64,000 nt of DNA from a bacterium. GTDB lineage: Bacteria > Thermotogota > Thermotogae > Mesoaciditogales > Mesoaciditogaceae. The stretch is taken from contig JAJYYZ010000001.1 in the NCBI GenBank assembly GCA_021800445.1, forward strand, positions 1 to 64,000. The letters are read 5' to 3'. The notes beneath the pieces are model-generated. The model searched no databases. It had not been told where the DNA came from and worked only from the letters and a program-made list of their open reading frames with translations. Below, one piece after another: positions 55,631 to 63,781 of the stretch. Made by a program: the position numbers and the translations under genes. Every line of letters starts with the position of its first letter. Position 1 is the first letter of the stretch.

Positions 55631-55806
55631 GGATTGAATTTAAAGCGAGTTTGAATCAAGGAACAAGCGCAGTGAAAATAGGCGGGCAAGACGGAGATGC
55701 AAGAATTACTCTTGAAATACCCGCGAGTGAATTGGCGGAGGTTTTGAAAGTACCGGCTTATTTCAGAAATAAAATTTTTCGCGTGATTTTAGAAACGGAG
55801 GAATAA
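55627..55806 (+). CDS. Small phage protein of unknown function
   Basis: 59 residues, beta-rich (MRIEFKASLNQGTSAVKIGG, then ARITLEIPASELAEVL). ATG overlaps the previous stop, with AGGAGGG upstream. Confidence 0.55.
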   Translation: MRIEFKASLNQGTSAVKIGGQDGDARITLEIPASELAEVLKVPAYFRNKIFRVILETEE

Positions 55807-55807
55807 A

Positions 55808-56386
55808 ATGGAGATTTTGAAAGATCTTCCATTGGACGAGATAAAAGAATGGGACAAGAACCCACGCAAGAATGATTTTGCCGTCGAAAAATTGAAAACG
55901 CTAATCGAGAAGTATGGATATATCGATCCGATTGTGGTCGATCAGAACAATGTTATTCGAGCAGGACACACGAGATACAAAGCACTGAAATCGTTAAGCA
56001 TGAAAACGGCGCCATTGGTTTTGCGTGTGGAATTCAGAAGTGAGCAGGATGCCATTGGATACGCGATCGCGGATAACAAGTCTATGGAGTGGGCGGATTG
56101 GGACAGCGAGAAACTTAAAACACTTCTTACAGATTTGGAGAATTTTGACATAGGCTTGTCTGCAAGTGATGTTGACGATATGAAGAAAGTTGATTTGGAA
56201 CTTGATGAAATAATAGAAAATGGTTTTTTGAATTACGCTAAAGAATTATCTGACAAATTCACCATAAGTTTCGATTTTGACAAAAAATATCAAGAACAGA
56301 TAAAAACATTCATCAAAGAAAACGGAAAAGAGAAAGTGGTCGATTGGATTGTAAGGGAGAGTGCACATTATGCCAGAGTGCGGTAG
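55808..56386 (+). CDS. ParB-like N-terminal domain protein
   Basis: 192 residues. ParB/sulfiredoxin-like fold at about 5-100: IKEWDKNPRKNDFAVEKLKT, DPIVVDQNNVIRAGHTRYKA (the GHxR motif), LRVEFRSEQDAIGYAIADNK. In phages, this domain commonly sits with or in DNA modification enzymes, where it can bind NTP. The C-terminal 70 residues are helical. Ends 17 bases inside the radical SAM gene, which suggests joint function. Confidence 0.82.
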   Translation: MEILKDLPLDEIKEWDKNPRKNDFAVEKLKTLIEKYGYIDPIVVDQNNVIRAGHTRYKALKSLSMKTAPLVLRVEFRSEQDAIGYAIADNKSMEWADWDSEKLKTLLTDLENFDIGLSASDVDDMKKVDLELDEIIENGFLNYAKELSDKFTISFDFDKKYQEQIKTFIKENGKEKVVDWIVRESAHYARVR

Positions 56387-57383
56387 CCAAATAATACTTT
56401 GCAATTTGCCGGTACGTTTCGACACTTACAGCGGTTGTTCTCATGGCTGCAAATATTGCTTTGCAAATAGAAAAACAGACATTTCTAAAATCAGAGTTAA
56501 AGAAAGCGCTCAAAGTTTGTTAAATTTCATAAATGGAAAAAGAAGCAAAGAAACGGCATGGGCAGATTGGGATATCCCCATTCATTGGGGCGGTTTGTCC
56601 GATCCCTTTCAACCGGTTGAAAAAAATTATAGGGTTTCCCACGAAGCGTTAAAAGTATTCGCGGAAACGAAATACCCTTTTGTGGTATCGACGAAAGGCC
56701 GGCTGATCGCCGATCCTGAATACATCGAGTTATTTAAAGAGACTAATTCAGTGATTCAAATCAGTTTGGTATCCGAAACATTTGACAAAATCGAACCCGG
56801 AGCGCCTCCATTTAATGAACGATTGGGCATGATAGAGAAGCTCGCAAAAGAAACAGGCAAAAGAATCATCATCAGAGTTCAGCCTTACGTAAGAACGGTA
56901 AAAGATGAGTTGATTGAAAATCTCAAAACATACTCCGACATAGGAGTGTATGGCATAACAATTGAGGGCATAAAATTGCTTACCAAGGCATCCGGCTTTG
57001 TAAAAGTTGGTTCTGACTTTTGCTATCCGGTTGAAGATTTAAAAAAAGATTTTTTGGAGATCCGTGAGGAGTGCCACAAAAATCATTTAAGATTTTTCTG
57101 CGCCGAAAACAGATTAAGAAACATGGGCGATGATTTGACTTGTTGCGGGACGGAAAATCTTCAAGAATTTACCCCTAACCGAGCGAATTTAAATTATTTT
57201 TTGCACAAGCCAGATGAGTTTGGTTATACGAAAGCGATGGAAAAAGCCGGAAGCGGCGGACCCTTTAGAGTTCTAAGGCAAGATCTGCTTGGTTCATTCT
57301 TAGAGCGTAATTCTTACAAGGACAATTTTGAGCATGTAATAACAGATAAGGCAATGCTCGAAATAATGGGGTATAAGGAGTAG
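56370..57383 (+). CDS. Phage radical SAM enzyme
   Basis: 337 residues. The cluster motif is SGCSHGCKYCFAN near residue 27 (CxxxCxxC). IHWGGLSDPFQPVEK near residue 75 is the motif of spore-photoproduct-lyase-like radical SAM proteins, and later cysteines (CYPVED, CHKN, FFCAEN, CCGTENL) may hold a second cluster. Overlaps the ParB-like gene and precedes the terminase. A nucleic-acid substrate is plausible, such as phage DNA modification or repair; it is not shown. Confidence 0.8.
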   Translation: MPECGSQIILCNLPVRFDTYSGCSHGCKYCFANRKTDISKIRVKESAQSLLNFINGKRSKETAWADWDIPIHWGGLSDPFQPVEKNYRVSHEALKVFAETKYPFVVSTKGRLIADPEYIELFKETNSVIQISLVSETFDKIEPGAPPFNERLGMIEKLAKETGKRIIIRVQPYVRTVKDELIENLKTYSDIGVYGITIEGIKLLTKASGFVKVGSDFCYPVEDLKKDFLEIREECHKNHLRFFCAENRLRNMGDDLTCCGTENLQEFTPNRANLNYFLHKPDEFGYTKAMEKAGSGGPFRVLRQDLLGSFLERNSYKDNFEHVITDKAMLEIMGYKE

Positions 57384-57388
57384 AAACC

Positions 57389-57718
57389 GTGGGCAGACCT
57401 AAAAAAGCGATCGATTATGAAACGGTTGAAAAATTGGCGTTGATTCATTGCACCGAGGAAGAGATCGGCGAATTCTTGGACATTTCCGTGCGCACTCTCC
57501 AAAGAAATAAAGAGTTTTGTCGCGTCTATAAAAAAGGATTGAAAAAGGGCAAAATGTCTTTGAGAAGGATGCAGTTTAAAGCGGCTGAGGATGGAAATGT
57601 TGCTATGATGATTTGGCTCGGAAAGCAATATCTCGGGCAGACAGACAAACAGGAATTAAGGCATGAAGGCGAGCTGCAGATTGATTTAACACTTCCCCAG
57701 CATGAAGATCAAAGTTAA
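57389..57718 (+). CDS. Terminase small subunit
   Basis: 109 residues: GRPKKAIDYETVEKLALIHC, TEEEIGEFLDISVRTLQRN (helix-turn-helix) and a helical end with AAEDGNVAMMIWLGKQYLGQ. Binds the packaging start site. GTG start; overlaps the large subunit by 17 bases. Confidence 0.85.
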   Translation: MGRPKKAIDYETVEKLALIHCTEEEIGEFLDISVRTLQRNKEFCRVYKKGLKKGKMSLRRMQFKAAEDGNVAMMIWLGKQYLGQTDKQELRHEGELQIDLTLPQHEDQS

Positions 57719-58919
57719 TTTGAGCAATTTACCGGCCATAACTAACGATCTTTATTACCCTTTGTACTTCAACGATGACAGATATCTCATTCTATACGGA
57801 GGCGCTGGATCCGGCAAATCTGTCTTTGCGGCGCAAAAATGCCTGTTTCGCATAGTGTCTGAAGGATATCACAGGATTTTGGTAATTCGAAAAGTCGGTC
57901 GTACGCTGAGAAACAGTTCATTCTCGCTAATACGAGATATGTTGTCAACCTGGGGATTGTCAAAGATCGCGATTATAAACCGTTCCGAGATGTCGATAAC
58001 ATTTCCGGAATTGCGTTCCCAAATCCTTTTCTTGGGGATTGACGATCCCGAAAAGTTAAAGTCGATCTCCGGAATAACGTCAATTTGGGTTGAAGAAGCG
58101 ACTGAGTTAAGTTCGGACGATTGGACGCAAGTCGATTTAAGACTAAGGGGCAAGACAAAAAATTACAAGCAAATCATCCTCACATTCAATCCCGTGTCGG
58201 CCAATCATTGGATAAAAAAACGTTTTTTCGACAGTCAAATCAAATCTAAAATCGTTCAATCGACTTACAAAGACAACAGATTTATCGATAGTGAATACAA
58301 GCAGGTCTTGGAACATCTAAAAGACGAAGACGAGGAATATTACAAGATCTACGCTCGCGGAGAATGGGGCACGCATGGAAACTTCATATATTCCAACTGG
58401 ACAATTTTAAAAGACGTTCCCGATATGGATGAAATCATTTATGGTCTTGATTTCGGGTACAACAATCCTTCCGCGTGTCTTAAAATCGGCATCAAAGACG
58501 GCGAATATTACATTTTTGACGAAATTTACAGAACACATCTGACAAATTCCGATTTGATCGAATTGCTAAAGCCATTTGCGGGCAAGGGCACAATATACGC
58601 CGATTCTGCCGAGCCGAATCGAATAGAAGAAATCCAGCGAGCCGGATTCAACATTTTCCCCGCCGATAAAGATGTAAAAGACGGAATCGACTTTGTCAAA
58701 AGGCAAAAACTCCTTGTCGATCCCAAGTGCGCCAATACCCTCAAAGAAATAGAAGGATACAAATGGAAGCAAGATAAAGATGGAAACTCTCTGGATGAAC
58801 CAGTCAAATTTGCCGATCACGCGATGGATGCCATGAGATATGCAATCTATACTCATTCAAAAGGGGCTAACAGTGAAATTGTCTTGAAGAAATACGAGGT
58901 GAACTATGAAGATTATTGA
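57702..58919 (+). CDS. Terminase large subunit
   Basis: 405 residues. ATPase: LYGGAGSGKSVFAAQK near residue 27 and IWVEEATEL near residue 125. Nuclease: YGLDFGYNNPSACL near residue 245, TIYADSAEP near residue 295 and DHAMDAMRYAIY near residue 375. Fits the PBSX/Terminase_3 family. Drives DNA into the head. Confidence 0.94.
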   Translation: MKIKVNLSNLPAITNDLYYPLYFNDDRYLILYGGAGSGKSVFAAQKCLFRIVSEGYHRILVIRKVGRTLRNSSFSLIRDMLSTWGLSKIAIINRSEMSITFPELRSQILFLGIDDPEKLKSISGITSIWVEEATELSSDDWTQVDLRLRGKTKNYKQIILTFNPVSANHWIKKRFFDSQIKSKIVQSTYKDNRFIDSEYKQVLEHLKDEDEEYYKIYARGEWGTHGNFIYSNWTILKDVPDMDEIIYGLDFGYNNPSACLKIGIKDGEYYIFDEIYRTHLTNSDLIELLKPFAGKGTIYADSAEPNRIEEIQRAGFNIFPADKDVKDGIDFVKRQKLLVDPKCANTLKEIEGYKWKQDKDGNSLDEPVKFADHAMDAMRYAIYTHSKGANSEIVLKKYEVNYEDY

Positions 58920-59991
58920 AGGACAAATCGGGACGGCTTATGACTTTTGGGGGCAGTTATACGGTGATATATATAATGACACTCCCATCACGATGGACGA
59001 AAGACTTGAAATGAGGCGGGACGAAACGATAAAATCCGGCCTTTTATTTTTGTTCAACTATGTCAAAAGCTACATTGGCGAATATTCCCATCCGGATCAA
59101 AGAATGCAGGATTTCGTCAAACACGTCCTTGAAAACACCCAAAAAAACTTTCAGGAGTACATTCAAACGCTCTTTGACGATATCTATTCTTTCGGATACG
59201 GCGCTGGCGAATTGATCTGGAAGGTTGAAAAAGATCGCGTGGTATTGAAAGATATTGTCGTTTTGCCGGCCGAAACCGTTAACTTTTACTTTGAAAATGA
59301 GGAAATAACAGGAATCAGGCAATACTCGATCCTTATTCCGAGAAGCAAGATCGCGCTATTCATAAAAGGGCGAGGAGTTTACGGCGAATCGGTTTTTGAT
59401 CTGTTATACCGATTCTGGCGATTTAAAAAGATGATAATCAAACTCTGGCCTGTTGCGATGGAGAAATATGCTCTTCCGCCGGTTGTCGGAAAGACGGCCG
59501 ACCCAATCGGAAACGCCCCAAAACTCGCAAAACTTTGGTCTCAAGGCGTAATATCTGTCAATCGAGATGACGAAATAAGATTGTTATCCGCGAATTCCAA
59601 CATGGTTCCGGATTTCAGAGACACTATAAACGCTCTGAACACATGGATGTATAGAGGGCTTATGCTCCCTCAGTTGCTTTCAAGTCTTTCAGATGTAGGA
59701 AGTTACGCGGCAGCGCAAACCCATTTGGATATGTTCGAAACGAATGCAAAGTCCATGGCTTCATGGTTTTCGGATGAAATCATAGACGAGATAGTGTATC
59801 CGATCATCCTATATAACTTTGGCGAGCAAGAAACTTACGGAAAATTCGCTTTCACAGACACTTTGAATGCTGATGAAAGGCAAAAACTCATGAACACGTT
59901 TGTCACCGGAATTAACGGCGGAATAATCGATCCGGTCAACGACAATGACTGGATGAGATCCCTTTTGAGATTTCCTCAGGAAAAATCATGA
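58906..59991 (+). CDS. Portal protein, DUF935 (Mu gp29-like)
   Basis: 361 residues, shorter than Mu gp29. Matching stretches: YSFGYGAGELIWK near residue 90, VYGESVFDLLYRFWRFKK near residue 165, MEKYALPPVVGK near residue 185, and DVGSYAAAQTHLDMF near residue 265. Forms the ring through which DNA enters. Overlaps the terminase stop. Confidence 0.85.
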   Translation: MKIIEGQIGTAYDFWGQLYGDIYNDTPITMDERLEMRRDETIKSGLLFLFNYVKSYIGEYSHPDQRMQDFVKHVLENTQKNFQEYIQTLFDDIYSFGYGAGELIWKVEKDRVVLKDIVVLPAETVNFYFENEEITGIRQYSILIPRSKIALFIKGRGVYGESVFDLLYRFWRFKKMIIKLWPVAMEKYALPPVVGKTADPIGNAPKLAKLWSQGVISVNRDDEIRLLSANSNMVPDFRDTINALNTWMYRGLMLPQLLSSLSDVGSYAAAQTHLDMFETNAKSMASWFSDEIIDEIVYPIILYNFGEQETYGKFAFTDTLNADERQKLMNTFVTGINGGIIDPVNDNDWMRSLLRFPQEKS

Positions 59992-60851
59992 TACCGATCA
60001 GAGGGACGCATTACGCGCTTTTGCGAACCGAAAAGCATATAATCGACGGCCTCACGAAGCGCTGGAACGATTCTTTCGATGACGAGGCGATGGATTCCGT
60101 CAGGACTGGTTTATATTCCGCCTACATTTTCGGCAAGATCGCCATGACGGCTAACCTTTTGAGGTACGGGAAAAAGCCAAAGACGAGATTTTCGTCGATC
60201 CCGTTTTTGGAAATTGTAAGTTTTATCTTGTCTCAAGACAAAGACATCTTAAAAAGATTGACTGTTAACACGCGGATATCTCGGCAGGTTTTGGACAACA
60301 TAGACGCTATATTTTCTCCACACCTTGAAGCCGTTAAGTTTTTAGACTGGTACATTGTCAGGCTCGCAAATGTCGAACAGCAGGCAATGAAAGAGGCCGT
60401 TTCTAAATACGTGCAAGAAACAATCAATAAAGGGATGAGCGAGGCCGAAGCGACAGAATATCTCGCACAAAGAATCGAAGACTTCAAACTTGGACGGATT
60501 CACGCGATCGCACGAACTGAAGCGACGAGGGCGTACAACATAGGGAATCTTGATGAGGCTTACCATTCCGGAGCAATTCAAAAATATGAATACATAGCGG
60601 TTTTGGACGAAAGAACCACGGAGATCTGCAGAGAAAGAAACGGACTGATTATCGATGCTAGCGATCTCGCTTTGGTGGCACAAAACACCCCGCCGTTGCA
60701 CGTCAATTGCAGGTCTATGCTGTCGGGGATAACGATTTACGAGGATTATTCTCAAGCAACGGATAGGAGTGTGTGGGAGAGTTTGCCGTCACCGGATACA
60801 AGAGATTCGGACACGCAGATGATAAGCCAGTTATTGAGCCAATGGAGGTGA
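59988..60851 (+). CDS. Head morphogenesis protein, Mu gpF/SPP1 gp7-like
   Basis: 287 residues. The conserved end domain is seen at about 165-250: RIHAIARTEATRAYNIGNLD, YIAVLDERTTEICRERNG, PPLHVNCRSML. A minor head protein acting near the portal. ATGA overlap with the portal gene. Confidence 0.88.
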   Translation: MIPIRGTHYALLRTEKHIIDGLTKRWNDSFDDEAMDSVRTGLYSAYIFGKIAMTANLLRYGKKPKTRFSSIPFLEIVSFILSQDKDILKRLTVNTRISRQVLDNIDAIFSPHLEAVKFLDWYIVRLANVEQQAMKEAVSKYVQETINKGMSEAEATEYLAQRIEDFKLGRIHAIARTEATRAYNIGNLDEAYHSGAIQKYEYIAVLDERTTEICRERNGLIIDASDLALVAQNTPPLHVNCRSMLSGITIYEDYSQATDRSVWESLPSPDTRDSDTQMISQLLSQWR

Positions 60852-60855
60852 TTGC

Positions 60856-61740
60856 ATGTTAAATACGGTGGAATTGTCAGATACGGCGTGGATTAACATC
60901 CTACCAATCGGTGTTATCTATGACAGGCGTTACGGCAAGGTGGTGGTTGACAAGGCCTTGATTGACAAGATGATAAGCAATTACAAGGCTGGGATACCCG
61001 CTTATCAGTTGAGCGTGGATCTCGACCACGAAGGGGGCAAAGCGTACGGTTGGATCAAAGGCTTGGAGACGAGAGACGATGGGTTATACGCCCTTGTTGA
61101 ATTCAATCAGGACGGTTCAAATCTCATAAAGGAAGGAGAGTATAAATATGTATCTGCTGAGTGGGACACTAATTATCTTGATAAAAGAACGGGAAAAGAA
61201 GTCGGGGCGACGCTGTTAGGGTTTGCGCTGACCAACAGGCCGGCGCATCCGGAAGTGGAGGAATTGAAACTCATGGAATCGGTGAAGGAAAAGGTTTTGG
61301 CATTCGCTGAATCGTTGAAAAATATCTTCTCAGTTCCGAAAGCCATAAACGAGCAAACTGAAAGTTCCAAATTATCGGAGGTGAAAGGAATGGATGAAGA
61401 AGTGAAAAAGCAGTTGGTAGATTTGTCAGAGGCGAATAAGGCGCTCTCTGAAAAGATCGATATCCTGCTTAAAGAAAGGAAAGAATTGTCAGAAAGATTA
61501 TTCGAAGAAAGGAAACAAGCGTGGAAGAAAGAATGGATTGGCAAAGGAATCGCTCCCGCGATGATCGACAAAATCGACAAAGTTGTTTTAAGCGAAGATG
61601 ATTTTAAAAAGTTCGACGAGATCTTGGAAAATTCTCCCAAGATCGATCTAACCGTGAAAGGGACTGAAATACCGCATGACGTTTCAGACGCTCAAAGAGC
61701 GGAAAATGTGGCTAAAGCCATTTTTGGAGGTGAAATATGA
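60856..61740 (+). CDS. Head maturation protease with scaffold (Mu I-like)
   Basis: 294 residues. The N-terminal 160 residues resemble the Mu I protease (GKVVVDKALIDKMISNYKAG, SVDLDHEGGKAYGWIKGL, YKYVSAEWD, LGFALTNRPAHPEV). Residues 180-235 are coiled coil, as in scaffolds. An internal start at 61390 would give the scaffold alone. Cleaves scaffold and itself during head assembly. Confidence 0.85.
   Translation: MLNTVELSDTAWINILPIGVIYDRRYGKVVVDKALIDKMISNYKAGIPAYQLSVDLDHEGGKAYGWIKGLETRDDGLYALVEFNQDGSNLIKEGEYKYVSAEWDTNYLDKRTGKEVGATLLGFALTNRPAHPEVEELKLMESVKEKVLAFAESLKNIFSVPKAINEQTESSKLSEVKGMDEEVKKQLVDLSEANKALSEKIDILLKERKELSERLFEERKQAWKKEWIGKGIAPAMIDKIDKVVLSEDDFKKFDEILENSPKIDLTVKGTEIPHDVSDAQRAENVAKAIFGGEI
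61390..61740 (+). CDS. Internal-start scaffold product (Mu Z-like / lambda Nu3-like)
   Basis: An in-frame ATG inside the protease gene lies eight bases after GGAGGTGA, one of the strongest ribosome sites in the region. The product of 116 residues starts MDEEVKKQLVDLSEANKALS and is mostly coiled coil. In Mu the scaffold Z is made the same way from gene I. Confidence 0.7.
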   Translation: MDEEVKKQLVDLSEANKALSEKIDILLKERKELSERLFEERKQAWKKEWIGKGIAPAMIDKIDKVVLSEDDFKKFDEILENSPKIDLTVKGTEIPHDVSDAQRAENVAKAIFGGEI

Positions 61741-62003
61741 ACAGATATTTATGCCTTGTGCCGATTACGGGAACGCTCCACGCGGGCGATATCGTTGAGT
61801 ATGATTCTACGGCGCACGCTTACAAAGTCTTGGCGTCCGGAACTCCCGCTGGGTTTGTTAGACAAATAGACAGCGCGAATTACGCTGTGATTCAGTTTTC
61901 GGGAATCGTTTATGCCGATGAATTAACCGCAACAGCAACAGAAGATCTGAAAGCGAAATTAAGAACAGTCGGCTTGTTTGTAGAGCCGAGAATAAACGCA
62001 TAA
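61737..62003 (+). CDS. Small capsid-associated protein, possible decoration protein
   Basis: 88 residues, beta-rich (VPITGTLHAGDIVEYDSTAH, YAVIQFSGIVYADELTATAT). Its place between scaffold and capsid genes is where decoration proteins are usually coded. No sequence match is firm. ATGA overlap with the scaffold gene. Confidence 0.55.
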   Translation: MNRYLCLVPITGTLHAGDIVEYDSTAHAYKVLASGTPAGFVRQIDSANYAVIQFSGIVYADELTATATEDLKAKLRTVGLFVEPRINA

Positions 62004-62013
62004 GGAGGAAAAA

Positions 62014-63024
62014 ATGGGCTTTTCATGGGTGTTTTTAACAAGGCTTTATAAGATAACGCCATCGGTGCCAAAATTTTTGACGTCTCAATTGAGCACTCAA
62101 AACGTGGATTATTCGCCGATCGCAAAAGTGAGAGTTGTTTCACAGACTAATTCCATAACTCTATCGAGACTCGAAAGAAGGGGAGATCCAAGGCGCGCTG
62201 TAAAAGTGGCCGATGGACTTTCCGAGATGTACCTCGATCCGACGCAAATTTGGGAACATGAAGACATGACCGAAGATGACGTGTTAGGCCAAAATTCAAA
62301 TCCTTCGATCTTGGCCATAAGCGGAGTTTCAGATGTCATATCTTCCAAGGAATACGCGAGAGCGAGAAAGATGATGGTTCTCAAGCAAAGGATTTCCGCT
62401 AGGCTTGAAAAAATGTACGCCGATCTTGTATCATCCGGCCAAATAACTTATTCGGACGGCGGGAACGTTTTTACAAGCGCCTTTGTTGCGCCGACAAATT
62501 ACACTTTGGCAACAACGACGAAGATCGTGTCGGATCTCGAAGATATGATTTTAAACATGAAGGCCGCCGGTTTCATACCTGCTTTCATAATAGTTTCTCC
62601 GAGCGTCGCGAGAGCGCTTTGGGATAACACGCAATTTAACAAAGCGGTTGACAAAATGACGTTTAACCTGGCTCAAATGAACCAAACCGCGTCTAATATC
62701 GCTTACGGTCAATTGCTGGCGTCAATAGTTAACTTGCCTCCGATATATGTTTATGACGGCCAATACGTCGACGACAACGGCGCGGTTCAACACTTTTTCA
62801 ACGACAAGATGATAATCGTTTCGAAAGACGCTATTGGGACGGGATACGGCGCATTTGTCAATTTCAACATAGATATCTCCGGAAATCCTATAATGGGTGA
62901 TGTTTTCTCGTGGGAGGACAAACCGGAAGATGGACACGCGCTATACCTCAACGTTACATCAAGGCCTTTGCCTTACATCGTAAATTCCAACGGCCTCAAA
63001 ATATACAACGTTACCATTTCTTGA
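62014..63024 (+). CDS. Major capsid protein
   Basis: 336 residues, HK97-like character: charged N-arm with LERRGDPRRAVKVADGLSEM, helix EYARARKMMVLKQRISARLE, a P-domain-like helix (VARALWDN) and C-terminal beta strands (IIVSKDAIGTGYGAFVNF). Strong AAGGAGG site. Gene order after protease/scaffold supports it. Confidence 0.8.
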   Translation: MGFSWVFLTRLYKITPSVPKFLTSQLSTQNVDYSPIAKVRVVSQTNSITLSRLERRGDPRRAVKVADGLSEMYLDPTQIWEHEDMTEDDVLGQNSNPSILAISGVSDVISSKEYARARKMMVLKQRISARLEKMYADLVSSGQITYSDGGNVFTSAFVAPTNYTLATTTKIVSDLEDMILNMKAAGFIPAFIIVSPSVARALWDNTQFNKAVDKMTFNLAQMNQTASNIAYGQLLASIVNLPPIYVYDGQYVDDNGAVQHFFNDKMIIVSKDAIGTGYGAFVNFNIDISGNPIMGDVFSWEDKPEDGHALYLNVTSRPLPYIVNSNGLKIYNVTIS

Positions 63025-63042
63025 GGGGGCTAACGCCCCCTC
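63023..63042 (+). other. Hairpin after the capsid gene
   Basis: GAGGGGG and CCCCCTC form a seven-pair stem with a six-base loop, overlapping the capsid stop codon. No T run follows, so it may only weaken read-through, lowering expression of later genes relative to capsid. Confidence 0.55.
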
Positions 63043-63051
63043 GTGGTTTGA

Positions 63052-63369
63052 ATGACGGTCAATGATTTAAAAATCGCTTTGCCGGTGGAATTATTGGATA
63101 TCCTCTCGGATGACAAGCATTCCGGAACTCTTTCGGACGAAGTCCTTCAGAAAGCCTTGGACGAAGCCACCGGATATTTGACCAAGCGCGGATATAATGA
63201 GGAATTGCTTATAACCTATCAGACGGCATCGATTCTATATGCGCGATGCGGTTTTAAAGAGCAGGCGGACGCGTTTCACAAAAAGGTTTTGGACTGCATG
63301 AGCAGAAACGAGATCTTTGTCTCGTCAAAAGAGCAGATCTTAGATGATGGCGAACTCGAGCGGTGGTAG
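63052..63369 (+). CDS. Head-tail connector, Mu gp36-like (DUF1320-like)
   Basis: 105 residues, helical (LSDEVLQKALDEATGYLTKR, ITYQTASILYARCGF). Position after capsid and helical pattern fit gp36/DUF1320 connector proteins. Confidence 0.65.
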   Translation: MTVNDLKIALPVELLDILSDDKHSGTLSDEVLQKALDEATGYLTKRGYNEELLITYQTASILYARCGFKEQADAFHKKVLDCMSRNEIFVSSKEQILDDGELERW

Positions 63370-63372
63370 GAA

Positions 63373-63780
63373 ATGAAGGTTGAAATCAGAGGAGACACGG
63401 ACGAAAAATTAAAACTGATCATGTCTCACGTCTCGGATCTTTCAAAGCCTATGTCGGAAATCGGTCAGGTGATGAAACGTTCGGTGATCGAAAACTTTCA
63501 GGCCGGCGGACACCCGCGATGGAAACCTTTGTCTCAACGATATCTCGCTTGGAAATTATCTCATGGGTACACATCTCAAATACTTGTGTTAACTCATAGG
63601 TTGATGCAATCTTTCTCGGTTCAAACAGATTCAAAGAGTGCGAGAGTTTTCACAGGCGTGAAATACGCCGCGAGACATAACTTTGGAGATAATCTCGTTC
63701 CTCAACGTCAATTCATGATGTTTCAAGAGGAGGACGTTTCGAAAATCAAAGAGATAATCTCGAAATTTGTGGGTGAATGA
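63373..63780 (+). CDS. Virion morphogenesis/tail completion protein, Mu gpG-like
   Basis: 135 residues: SVIENFQAGGHPRWKPLSQR near residue 37, ILVLTHRLMQSFSVQ near residue 70, GVKYAARHNFG near residue 95, and VPQRQFMMF near residue 110. These are the conserved blocks of the gpG/Phage_tail_S family. Confidence 0.85.
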   Translation: MKVEIRGDTDEKLKLIMSHVSDLSKPMSEIGQVMKRSVIENFQAGGHPRWKPLSQRYLAWKLSHGYTSQILVLTHRLMQSFSVQTDSKSARVFTGVKYAARHNFGDNLVPQRQFMMFQEEDVSKIKEIISKFVGE

Positions 63781-63781
63781 T

